Shown here piece by piece: positions 1 to 9,944 of a stretch of 64,000 bases of DNA. The notes beneath the pieces were generated by a model. The model saw nothing but the letters and a program-made list of their open reading frames with translations. It had not been told where the DNA came from and did not search any database. The first letter of the stretch is position 1; every line of letters starts with the position of its first letter. This DNA is from Rhizoclosmatium globosum. Taxonomy: Eukaryota; Chytridiomycota; Chytridiomycetes; Chytridiales; Chytriomycetaceae. A program made the translations under genes and the position numbers. The DNA is taken from NCBI GenBank assembly GCA_002104985.1, contig MCGO01000022.1, positions 186,001 to 250,000 on the forward strand. The letters are read 5' to 3'.

Positions 1-144
1 AAAACTGCTGAAGTCCAAAGTGTACAAAAGTGGGCAGCCGAAAAAGGAGCCTTAGATGAACAGTTGAAGAGATTGAGTGCGCAGGCAGATGAGTTGCGAC
101 ACCGGAATGAGGCGCTTCGAAGAGAACTTGCAGAATATTCGTAG
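1..144 (+). CDS. 3' end of a coiled-coil protein gene (partial)
   Basis: The first 47 codons are open from the window edge to a TAG at 142-144. The peptide is rich in Glu, Lys, Leu, Gln and Arg with heptad-like leucine spacing, for example EQLKRLSAQADELRHRNEAL, so it is the C-terminal end of a coiled coil. The rest of the gene lies outside the window and no family can be named. A similar composition occurs in many cytoskeletal and tethering proteins. Confidence 0.6.
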   Translation, partial: KTAEVQSVQKWAAEKGALDEQLKRLSAQADELRHRNEALRRELAEYS

Positions 145-434
145 TTATAGAAGCAACTACTTGTAGATCCAAAATTCATTATTAAAAGATTGTATATTCG
201 TTTGTATTTCTATGGTATCTTCGTCTACATCTTGGCAGATCCTCCTTCTCCTTTATTACATCTAGTAGTCAGTAGCTGAAACAGATTGATCTACAATTAA
301 GCGTTAGAATGATTATCCGTAAATTAGAAAGTGGATCTCACCGTCTCCATCATTAGTCCAGCTCATAGCAGGAGTCATAGCCAGAGACTCGGCAAAGAAG
401 TCCTACAAAATCGATGCTTAAGAATCACTCAACT
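145..434. other. Intergenic, 3' ends of two convergent genes
   Basis: No convincing reading frame is present. The stretch separates the stop of the left-edge gene from the stop of the minus-strand PARP-like/B-box gene. It is AT-rich and probably holds both 3' untranslated regions. Confidence 0.4.
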
Positions 435-2640
435 TCACCCATATTGAAATATTACCGAAGTACGACGTTGTTGAATTCGTTTCTCTTGGGCCTTTCTTGG
501 CATCCCCATTCCAACCATGCCTGCGCTAACAGCACCACCAAGCATCTGCCCAGCCCCCACAACGGCTCCAACGACTTGCTTAGCTGTCATTTTTGCAGAG
601 CCTCCGTGACTTCCATTTCTATCACTCACAACAGCCCCAACCGCACCAACCGCACCATCAACACAAACGGAAATCCCTCCAACAACCTTAACGTCCAACT
701 CAACATCGATTGTGTTTTTAAAGAACTTAAAGTCATGCAGTTCGGAACGGTAGGCTGTGTGACGAGACCAGGAGAAGAGGAACTGGGTCGCGTCTCCTTG
801 TTGTTGGTACTTCAAGTAATCTTCGAGGTGATCGATTTCACCAAGCTGGCGCTTAAGTTCAAACTCATCACCTTGGAGCACATTCAACTATTTACACAAT
901 TCAGTTATTTCGCACGTAAAAGGATAGTGGTTCAAACCTTTTCACGAACGATTGAGTGAAGGTCGGCCATAGCACGCTTATAAGCTTCCTCAATTTGGGT
1001 TTCAATTTGTTCGCTCATTTTTTCCACAGCTTTGGCACGCTGATTCACGGCCCCAATTTGGTTCATAATTTCTTGGCGACGAGATTGGAGAACAGGGTCC
1101 AACTGGTACACAAATAAGCATATAAAAAAACCAAGGCGAAAGAAAGTAACTACTTACTGCACGCGCCTCCTGCAAAACAGTTTGATATGCCTCACTAACG
1201 CTCACAAGCTGATGGCGTGCAGCCTCTCCATTTGCATGGTTTCCCACCATTTTACAATACACACATACAGGGATATGGCACTGAGAACAGAAAAACTCAA
1301 TCTTCTTGTCAGAATGATGGCGACAGTGGCCAAATACGTCGGCGCCCTTTCCAATAGGGGTGCGAACGTGACGACTTGCAAATTTAGAGGTGTGAAGTTG
1401 AGCATCACATTTGTTGCAGAGGTTGGCGGCGTCACTGGAGCAATAGATTGTTGCTACTTCGGCTTCACAGTTGTCGCACTTGGCTTTCTAATTCTAAAAT
1501 GAGAAAATAGAAAAACGAAAGAATTCTATACCTCTCGAGATTGGAGCTCTCTAGTTGGGTCATACTCATAGTGTACAAGGTACATTGGAAGAATCTGTGA
1601 GAAGTCATTAACCAGATGCGGAGAGGCTACCAAAAATAGCATACCTGCGCAGTGCTTTTTATCACGTATTCATGATAGTATTCAGGCTTCTGTTTGGTCT
1701 GCTGCTGTCCGTCGCGACCAACAACATAAAAACTGTCATATCCCTCCGGGATCACTTGTCTTTCCGCGTTTATTTCATCAGCCACATAGGCGCGACCAAT
1801 TCCAACTTTACACAGCAGCATTTTCTTGAGATGTGTCGAGGACTCGTGAGGCTGCTGCTGATTCTGAGACGATGCTGTTTTGATAACATAAAACGCGTTA
1901 AGGTGTGAGCGGCCGTGCGGAGAGACCTACGCTTTAAAACGCCAACAGATAACTTAATTCCCTGAGATGGTGAAGCGAATTGAAAACCGCGGCGGATCAC
2001 TTCATCTTCAGTGTTTGCACCAATTAACTGAGATGGCTCAATCCAACTTGGTTGAACGAGTATATCCTAAATGAAATTCAATACATGTAATTCGCGTTGT
2101 GGTGTGTGAGAGTGAATATACTTTGCATCTCTTCTCAAACTGAACACTGAGGTGGGGGTTTGACACCACATATGCCGAAACAATTCGCGCCGTGGATGAG
2201 TTCAATGCAAGCTGCAGACCGTATTCGAGATGCGCAAAATCAGGTGTTGTAGGAGGCAGTGGAGCCTTCTTTATGTCTTTGGAGCTGGTTGACATGTTTT
2301 GTTTTCTGTTCAAAGAGACAAATCTTTTGAATGACGACCCCTTCAGCTCCTCCTTTAAACTCACAGTATCCCGAGCTTCCTCGCTCAGTCTATGAAAAAG
2401 AAATGAATCAAGGTTCTGCAGGTGCTATATTTCCTTTCTCAGTTGGTAACTATGAGAAGAACTTCATTCAGATCAAGGCCACGTAAACAAGCCCGCAGAT
2501 AGTTTCGATACTCTATCTCCTGCTTTTGAGGATTCTTATCCAGGTGAGCCTTTGTCTTAAATTGGTTATTACTGATTACATCACCAAGATAATTTCTTGA
2601 ACGCGCCTCTTCCGCGTCGCCGATCGAAGTCTGAAATCTA
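435..2640 (-). CDS. PARP-like ADP-ribosyltransferase domain plus double B-box zinc finger protein
   Basis: Several exons read leftwards. The N-terminal part carries stretches such as IRRGFQFASPSQGIKLSVG, KKMLLCKVGIGRAYVADE, IPEGYDSFYVVG and YYHEYVIKSTAQILPMYLV. This order matches the end of a PARP catalytic domain: central beta strand, P-x-GYDS, and the E-Y-[IV]-[IV] strand holding the catalytic Glu. I do not see the usual His-Gly-Thr motif, so activity is uncertain. It is followed directly (about 1500-1210) by two zinc-binding B-boxes with CDNCEAEVATIYC, CNKCDAQLH, HCRHHSDKKIEFFCSQC and CVYCKMVGNH. A helical region and a Gly/Val-rich tail ending at 435 complete the protein. The start is unresolved: an ATG lies at 2295, but coding-like sequence continues to about 2640. 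The order ART then B-box is unusual. Confidence 0.55.
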
Positions 2641-2670
2641 ACAACAAAAAAGAAAGGATGGGTTCCAGTT

Positions 2671-3608
2671 ATGCCGAAATGGTTTAAATTGAGTCGTTCT
2701 TCAACGCCCAAAGTACAGACTCGCTCAACCACTCCTACTCCACAAAAATGGAAGTCAAGATTCCACCAAAAAATCTGAAAATGATAAACAGAAGACCGCT
2801 AAGCCAGAAATGGTAGATCTAAGAACAGTCACGCCAGATCCTGTTGATATTCGCGTGAATGGAATGGTTTCAAATTGGGAATCCACACTATTTATTACAA
2901 ATCCCATACTTGAAGAACGGAAACGAGCTGCAAGCGCTAAATCGTTGGTCACTTCCTCAGAAAATGTGTCAGTGCAGCCTTCTACTCAATCCAAACCGTT
3001 TCTGAGTTATCCAGACCTCACTTTTCCCTCAAGGGATATTGAGACAGTTTCTGAATCAAAAATGCAATCTCTTGCCAATCAATTTGGTCAACAGAGAGTT
3101 GTCTCTGATAATGATCGTATGTTGGAAGTACTCAGTCTATGAACATGGATCTGGGTTTCAAGGACGCGCAGAGCCAATCTACCACATTCCGGGCCTACTA
3201 CATTTAACAGCTACGAAACGCTATATACAAATGTACAGTTCCTTCCCGACCCAACCAGATGTGAGCTGAAAGTGCAAGCAGAGCATCACTATACCCATCG
3301 CGAACAAGAAAAGAAAGGAGCAACAAACAGTACATTCAGCTCAGTCCGAATGAATGGCACACTGTTTCCATTACAATCAATCCAAATTCTCGCTGCTTGG
3401 AAGCAACAGTTTATAATACATGGTGATAGCAGAAGTACAACGCTGGTCGTTGAGTAGAGCCATCATTGAAACCAAGGGATTCAATGTCGGAGTTGGTAGA
3501 CCACATGTTCTGCGTTTGGGACTGATGAGTGGGAAAAATGTGATACTTTCTTTTTCAACCTGGGAAGTAAAAGACAGATGGTATCTTGCGCTTCAAAGAC
3601 AAGTTTAG
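2671..3608 (+). CDS. Hypothetical protein with PH-like C-terminal domain
   Basis: The reading starts at ATG 2671 with a Ser/Thr/Pro-rich, probably disordered segment (RSSTPKVQTRSTTPTP). It then needs a frame change at the A-run 2744-2748 to continue into VDLRTVTPDPVDIRVNG. Later exons include FNSYETLYTNVQFLPDPT and end at 3606-3608. The final stretch, NVILSFSTWEVKDRWYLALQ, has the alternating strand plus Trp-containing helix typical of the end of a pleckstrin-homology fold. No enzyme motif is visible. A role at a membrane or as an adaptor is only inference. It is divergent from the PARP-like gene with almost no space between them. Confidence 0.5.
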
Positions 3609-3624
3609 ATCAAGAATAAAAGTC

Positions 3625-5536
3625 TCATTTATTAAATCCCAACCAATTGAGAAATGAAGACTTTTGTCCAGAGATGCCAAAAGCATCTAGTCCGTAAAAC
3701 CCTTCACAATTGTCTTTTTTGTATGAGTAGTAAAGAGTGTTGTTTTCAGCAACCCAAGAGTCCTCAAATCCAGGAATCACATTCGGATAATTGAATACCT
3801 CTGCAAATCCTTTCCAAATCGTGTTATCGGATAATTCAAGGGATTGAGAATTGTTTCCGATTCGCCCATTTACATCTTCAATATATTGAGAGAGATACTT
3901 CGCCGCAGACTTTCTCAACAAGAAGAGCCAGTCTTGGTTCCTTTGCAGTCATTGAACACAATTAAAGGGCTTCGAAGGGATTTCAAGCGACCGAGTTGAC
4001 TTGCGAGAGGCTTAGTATTCTTTGAAAGGTTCACGCCAGGTAGTAAAAACCACATCCAGTCATACTTCTTGTCAAGTTGATCAACAGCAAACTCCAAAGC
4101 CTTCAACAAATTTCCTTTTTCTGAAAATCAATATGGTCGGCTTGTAAAAGACGTTTCGCAAATGTGTTCCTGTCTTGATGTCTTCTTGTATGACGTTATC
4201 CCCCAAAGAAAGCAAAAGCGTCTTATCAAACATAGATTCACTGTCTCTAACAGTTTTCCAGGCTTCGTAAGTTGGAGGGACTCCAGGTACAACGTATTTA
4301 GATGCTGGCGGTCCCATCGACTGCATCATTTGACGAAGTTCTAACATGGCTTCTCCCCACCACTTGAATCCTTCCTCAGACTTGAAATCGTTCCAGAATT
4401 TCTAAGGCAATGTTTGTTAAATCGCCTCAATAAATCACAACGAATTCCGAACCTGATGAAACCCAATGGTGTCGAGGGCAGGGAACTTTTCCAACCGCCC
4501 GTACGGCATAATGTTGTACTTGTCCGGCAAGTACTCTAATGTTCCGAATTTCTTGTAATAATAACTTATCAAAGATTGTTCCATGAAATCCTGGTATGGG
4601 GGCACATTGGCCAACTTGGACAGCTTTTCATAATGGAATAAGCTTGGTTTAAATACCATCATTCCCCCATTAAACATGTCAAGCCCACAGTCATACACAG
4701 CCCCAATGTATGATGTTGCATTTTCGGGTGCGCGAGCTGCTGCCTTATTCAAGAATCCAAACACTGGCTCGACAGGAGATTCCTTCAAGAAGAACAGATC
4801 TGAATCTTGATACAGAATTTCATCATAGACGCCTTCCAGCTTCCACATTTGCAGTTCGTGTGCTGAAACTGCAATCGACTTCCCTTCCCCGCAAACTGCC
4901 CCACAAGCGGCGTCTTTTCTGGGAGCCTTCAATTAAAATAGGCGGGACTACAAGTAATCGAATCCCGAATTGCAAAAAGAGCTTGCGGTAGTGAGGAGGA
5001 ATACTAGTTGTGATCATAGCCACAAACTCGGTATCATTAGATTTAATTCTTGTACTCTCTCGATGCAAGTGAGTAAATGCGTGAAATATGGTTCCCATAG
5101 TGTAGAAATCAATATCGTCTTCATTGCTGCGGCCATGGGTCAAAAGCGTCATAACGGCTCGCCGTTTCAAAGGCTTTCTTCAATAGAAGGAATAAAGCGG
5201 AACTCTTTTGGCTTGTGTGGTCAATTAGACAGGTGATTGGATGACATGATGATGAGACTCACAATACGGGCTTGAATAGAATCAGATTTGACAGGAAGCT
5301 GAATATGATTTCCAGAATTGGCAGGATCTTGAGGTTGGTTACGGTTGGGGTATCGGGAGCTTGGGGATGGTGTCAAGAGGCACAACTTGCTTGACAGGGA
5401 TCTGGTTCGGTACTTGTTCTCTAGAGCCAGCCTCTTCTTTGACATTCATAACTTGTAACCATGCTGGCATAATCAAGAACAAGGCAGTGAGTGTAAGGAC
5501 TGCCAAGAGTCGCTTTCGTCTTCCTCCACAAACCAT
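3625..5536 (-). CDS. Type II membrane glycosyltransferase, GT8-like with C-terminal extension
   Basis: ATG at 5536 is followed by basic residues and one membrane segment (LLAVLTLTALFLIMPAWLQV), typical of a Golgi type II anchor. A nucleotide-sugar transferase domain follows: AVMTLLTHGRSNEDD, FVAMITTSIPPHYRKL, then the metal-binding D-x-D motif in LYQDSDLFFLKE and the later MFNGGMMVFKPS and YNIMPYGRLEKFP blocks, all as in GT8 (glycogenin/galactinol synthase-like) enzymes. After about residue 330 come further conserved exons (LEFAVDQLDKKYDWMWFLLP, LIVFNDCKGTKTGS) that I do not recognise and that may be a second domain. Its acceptor cannot be told. The next gene is another glycosyltransferase on the same strand. 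Confidence 0.75.
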
Positions 5537-5710
5537 CTATGGACATATGAAATTGTTAGAAAACATATGACTGCAAATTGTATCCTAGTATTGATAGATC
5601 GTTCGTTATGATGTTGAGAAGAGGGAAAGTCACCTGCCAATAATCAATGTTATTTTTGGAAGTAAAAAATCAACTAATGCAAGAAGTAGAATTTCTTTTA
5701 CTCGATTTGG

Positions 5711-7178
5711 TCATAGTATCCATCCAGCTGTTCGTTCACACTTCTTTTCCAAGAACTGAAGAGCATTATCCAAATCCTTTTCAAAAAACTCCAAGTGAAC
5801 CCGATAATCAGAATTCTTCATTGCCTCCACTTCTTTCGTCGACATTGGACATGACTTGACGTCTCCCAAAGCCATCTTTGTAAAATTACACTCCCTTTGA
5901 ATCCTCGGATAAAACCCGCGATACCCATATCCAGGCTTATCCGGCTATGCCCAACGCTATTGATATAATGCGTCCTCGCCATTAACCCTAGATTCCGAAA
6001 CGCAGGCTTGTAAATAATCCCAACTTCCATCACAGCCGCGTTGTTATGGCAAACAAGAGGTTGGTGAGCTGTGAGCTATGCGACGATATAATCAATCCGT
6101 ATTGCGAAATCATTTGTGCCTGCTCCTTCAACGTCATGGTCCCATTCATATCCCTGACATCAATTTGAGTTAACCCTTTCGATCCATAAGTCTCAGAACG
6201 TGCCACTGATTCACCATCGTTCTCATACGATGTCCTGTAATTGTTCCATTACTTCGAACAAGCAAGAGGGTACGTGACGGTGGACACTGTTTCTTCGTAA
6301 TATCGATTCCCAAGACTTTCTCGGCACTCGTTTTGAAGACATCCAAGTCCGAAGGCGTCCGTGCATAAACCTCTGATTGCTTACTTGAGTAAATAGACTT
6401 ATAGCATTGGGGCTCTCCGTTAAGGGAACGCAGAACTGGATTTCTTGTAACGCGTTCATTTCCCACCGTATTTGATAATCTCCCACATGTCCTTTTCATA
6501 AGCTGTGAGACCGTCAGGTGGAATATCCTGAAACAGAACACGCTTAAATTTCGGAAGAGAGTAGAATGTTTCGTGTTGGAGGATTGAGTGGAAGTGGACT
6601 GTACTGAATGCAAAATGGGAGAGGTGATGATGTGGAAGCCAGTTGTATATCAAATAAGTTGGAGAGTCATCGAATGCTGTTAGATAAGCTGATGGGTCAT
6701 GGTGTTGGAGTGGTTGAAACCTGTATCCAACTTGAACAGAGAAGCATTCACAGAATTTCCGATCCAGCGCTGAAAGGGTTGTCCGTGCTTTTTTGAAGCA
6801 CTTTGAGTACTTTTTCTCCAGAAAATCAGCTGTCTCTGCCGTCCGGGTATAAATGACAGTTTGGTTTGGATAGACACAGACGTTTTCGTATAAACAGACA
6901 TTATAGCCCAAAACATCATCTTTTACGACGCGTATTTGGCTAATCACTGAGTCATCATGAAAGACAGGTATTCGTTTTGCTGCTTTCTCGGGTCGTTGAA
7001 GGAGCGATATTATGGATGACTTCGTTTGCTCATTCCGTTCAATTTTAGAATCAACCACTGCACAGCTAAACCAAGGCCTCCATGTCGAAGGAGACAATTT
7101 AGCGAGAACAAGATAAATACATAGTGCGGTTGACACCAAAGTCGCAATCTTTCGTAGCCGAGGCTTCAGTTTGGCCAT
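5711..7178 (-). CDS. Type II membrane glycosyltransferase, GT61 (EOGT/XYLT)-like
   Basis: The start ATG at 7178 gives a basic N-terminus and a signal anchor (IATLVSTALCIYLVLAKLS). A lumenal domain with several Cys follows (YNVCLYENVCVYPNQTVIY). The catalytic region shows the GT61 order: ILQHETFYSLPKFKRVLFQD, TLLLVRSNGTITGHRMR, EQAQMISQYGLIISSHSSQL, TNLLFA, AAVMEVGI and ARTHYINSVGH. GT61 enzymes add GlcNAc or xylose to glycoproteins or glycans in the ER/Golgi. The frame is interrupted three times by single-base breaks (6169-6184, 6037-6050, 5937-5949), each within conserved sequence, two of them in short homopolymers. They look like assembly errors. The tail ends at the stop 5711-5713. Confidence 0.75.
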
Positions 7179-7267
7179 TTGTTTGTTTAAATTTGACAAA
7201 TCAACAAACAACAAATGAAAGCAAATTAAAAAATCAGAGAAAAAACCCAACCACATTTACAGGCGGC

Positions 7268-9738
7268 TTACTCCTTTGCTGGAGACTCGTCCCTCCTTTT
7301 CTTCAAAGCAGGCTCTTCGCCTTCCTCCTGTTGTTGCGCCTCGACTTCCTCAGCTGTAGCTTCCAACATCTCATCAACAGCTGCAAAAACGTGCTCATCT
7401 GCTTCTGCACCAACACCCAAATCGACTTCTCCAAATTCTCCACCATTCTGTTCGCCTCACCATCATGTTTTGGGGCAGGTAAGTTCAAGCCAGGGCGAGG
7501 TGGTAGACTTCCAAGCCCTTTTGTGGAGGAAGCGGCAGAAGCTGGTTCTGTGGCTGGCGCAGGTGTCGCCTCGGGTGGTGGTGCAACGTATGTGGTGATT
7601 TCAAAGGACGAGTTGATACGGTTTTGAAGTCCAATGTTCTCACTAAATGCAACAGTTTGTGGGTTTTGAAGCGGAAGTGCTGAGAAGAATAACAGTTAAG
7701 GGAGCGCTTCACGCGTTTTAATAGCGGAAACTTACCAAGTTGCATCCAGTTCTGTGGGCGATGTGCAGGAAGGTGTGGTGGGGCGACATGACAAAGTTGT
7801 TGGGAACAAGGAGACCACCTTCCTTGTTGCTCACATTTTGCTTCACCCATTCAAGTTCCGCCTTCACTTCTCTATAAAGTTCGATTAGTTAGAAGTCGCA
7901 ACAAGGGTTTTAAGCACGTACTCTTGCGCAGCTTCATAGAGGGGATAATTGATTTTGGGATTCACGTCAAAACTCATGTACTTGTCTGTAGCACGTACAA
8001 TTGCAAGCCATTCTTCGTCATATGAAATGTCAATGACACGCGGAACAGGTTTTTCATCACTGTTAGTCTCAGCTGCGGCGTCAACTTCGGTGGATTGAAC
8101 TTCTGGCTCCGCACCATCCTTCTCATCATTTGATTTTCCTTCTTCCGCAAGTGGAGTAATATTGAGAATCTGCAAGAAATCGCGACGTGGCATACACTTG
8201 TCCAAAGCCAAGAACTTGTGTATCGCGTGGGAACTGCTGGAGCTGCCGGAGTTGACGTTGTAACAGCTGAAGACGTTGCAGGTTCACTTCCTGGATTACG
8301 GTCCTCAACGAAAACCACATCCTCCTCCATCGCCTCTGCCGAAACTTCCTCCTTTGCTTCCTCCTCCTCATCATCGTCCCCAACCTCAATCACATCCGGA
8401 TTCTTCACCTCCACTTTCGCAGCCTCGCCAGCAGCAGCAGCGACACCTTCAGCGGCAGCACCCTTCGCTCCGTGAGGCACAAGCGCCGCAAATTTGACAT
8501 GCAAGTGAGCACTAAACCAGAACCGAGGCTTCAACAAATGCAACAGCCGCTCCGAAACTTCACTCCCAAGCGTATTCGTCACAATTTCATGCTCAAAGAA
8601 CGACTTTTGTCGAAGAAGCGCGCGCGTGTCGCCGTAGTGGTAGATTCCACGTGGCCATCGTGTGATACAAAAATGTCTAGTGGACGCGTGATTTGAGAGA
8701 GACGGAATTCAGTGTATGCGCGAATGTGGTAGATGGAGCGTTGGTGGTCGCGACTGTATGGGAGAACTTCATGGAATCCTGTCGTATATGTTTAGTGATG
8801 GGTTCATGGAATAGGGTGTTGTCACTTCCGCGCTGTGCTCTCAGTTTCATGAGTTTTGCTTGACATTCAATTCTTTCGCTACATTTCGCTAAACTTCGTT
8901 CGCTTTCGCTCACGTATCCCTTAGTTCCTCCTGACGACACACCGAGCTCCGCTCGTGCACTCGCTACGCGAAATATCACAGTTCGTGAGTCAGCTCGAAG
9001 ATATTTTACCTTTCCGATAATCCCTTGCGTCAAAAATACCAGTCATGCCACCAATCCGGAGACCACCGACATTCAAAACACCCGCAAAGCCCATAAAATA
9101 AATATTGGGAGCAACCCAACCACCATGATACAATTCCCATAAGTAATTAGAGCCTTCATGGTTCCCACCAATAAAGATAGTCAAGATGGGAGCTGTCTTT
9201 TTCCCAGAATAGTATTCATGAAAGTTTCCTAGTTTTTTGTGTTTGTCGGGAACGGCCATTTGTTCGAGGTCTCCGTGGTTTCTGATACTCTGTTTGATTG
9301 ATGGAAAGAGTGAGCTTTGTGTTTGATGAAGTTTGGAAAGGAGGAGACAGAGCCAAGCTCTGACAGAAGCAAACGCATAATAAAAGAGAGTATTATTCCA
9401 TAATAAATCCATTCTGAAATCTTGAATGCCTGGGTGGAATGTGTTCAAGTTTGGTTCTCCAAAACCGTAGTTTGCTCAGTTCATCCGTTGGGATTCAAAG
9501 ATTGCATTCATTCCACCGAGATTTCCTGTTCAATCCGGGCTCAAGAAAAGCGAACGCACCTGAAAGTCACCGCAGATGATGAGCAGGTCGACCTTCCAGC
9601 CCTCCTTGTCCTCAACCTGTTTGATTGACTGGTAGATCTTATCGAGCTCGCCTAGGAGCAGGCCAGTTAGTTAATTCAGTTTATAGATAGAGAGAAGTAA
9701 CAAGTACCATGGCAGCATCCCTCGATGGCAACACGCAT
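7268..9738 (-). CDS. DBR1: Lariat RNA debranching enzyme
   Basis: A metallophosphoesterase that opens the 2'-5' bond of excised intron lariats in the nucleus. Visible in order: VAIEGCCHG at the start (ATG 9738), [99 protein letters not shown] (needs one missing base at about 8652), [32 protein letters not shown] and [13 protein letters not shown]. Metal ligands of the family (Cys/His, Asp, Asn-His, His-x-His) are present. An acidic insertion of about 70 residues sits between HVKFAA and KFLALDKC, and the C-terminal tail is Glu-rich, ending RRDESPAKE. Further frame breaks lie at about 8229 and 7450. Intron 8779-9009 holds a decayed copy of the dispersed repeat. Confidence 0.93.
8779..9009 (-). 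repeat. Decayed copy of the intronic GCGA-rich repeat (in DBR1)
   Basis: This 231-bp intron interrupts DYRK-G in DBR1, in phase 1 (AAAG|GA). Read on the gene's strand it contains GCGTAGCGAGTGCACGAGC (8972-8943 region) and runs of AGCGAA/GAACGA, the same words as the other repeat copies at 10551, 25069 and 56586. The rest has diverged. Orientation is sense to the host gene. Confidence 0.55.
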
Positions 9739-9944
9739 CCTGTTTTGAGAGAGTAGTTTTTTTGACAAAAAGCAGAGAAAAGAACAACACAACAAACCCA
9801 CCCACCAAATGAAGACACTCGTCCGTCTCCTTCTGTTCCCGCTCCTTCTTCTCGCACCGGTCGTTTCTCTTCTGCGACGCCTTCTTCGCCTTGTCGTTGC
9901 GCTTCTTCTGCGCAACAGCGACGCGGACACGGACTCGGACTCGC

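Noticed and set aside
5711..7178. GT61 gene as a pseudogene
   Set aside because: Three breaks exist, but each is a single base in or beside a short run and the protein motifs on both sides are preserved; the same error type affects essential genes nearby.
7124..7627. Long plus-strand frame across the DBR1 3' end
   Set aside because: It is antisense to the DBR1 C-terminal exon and has no recognisable protein pattern.
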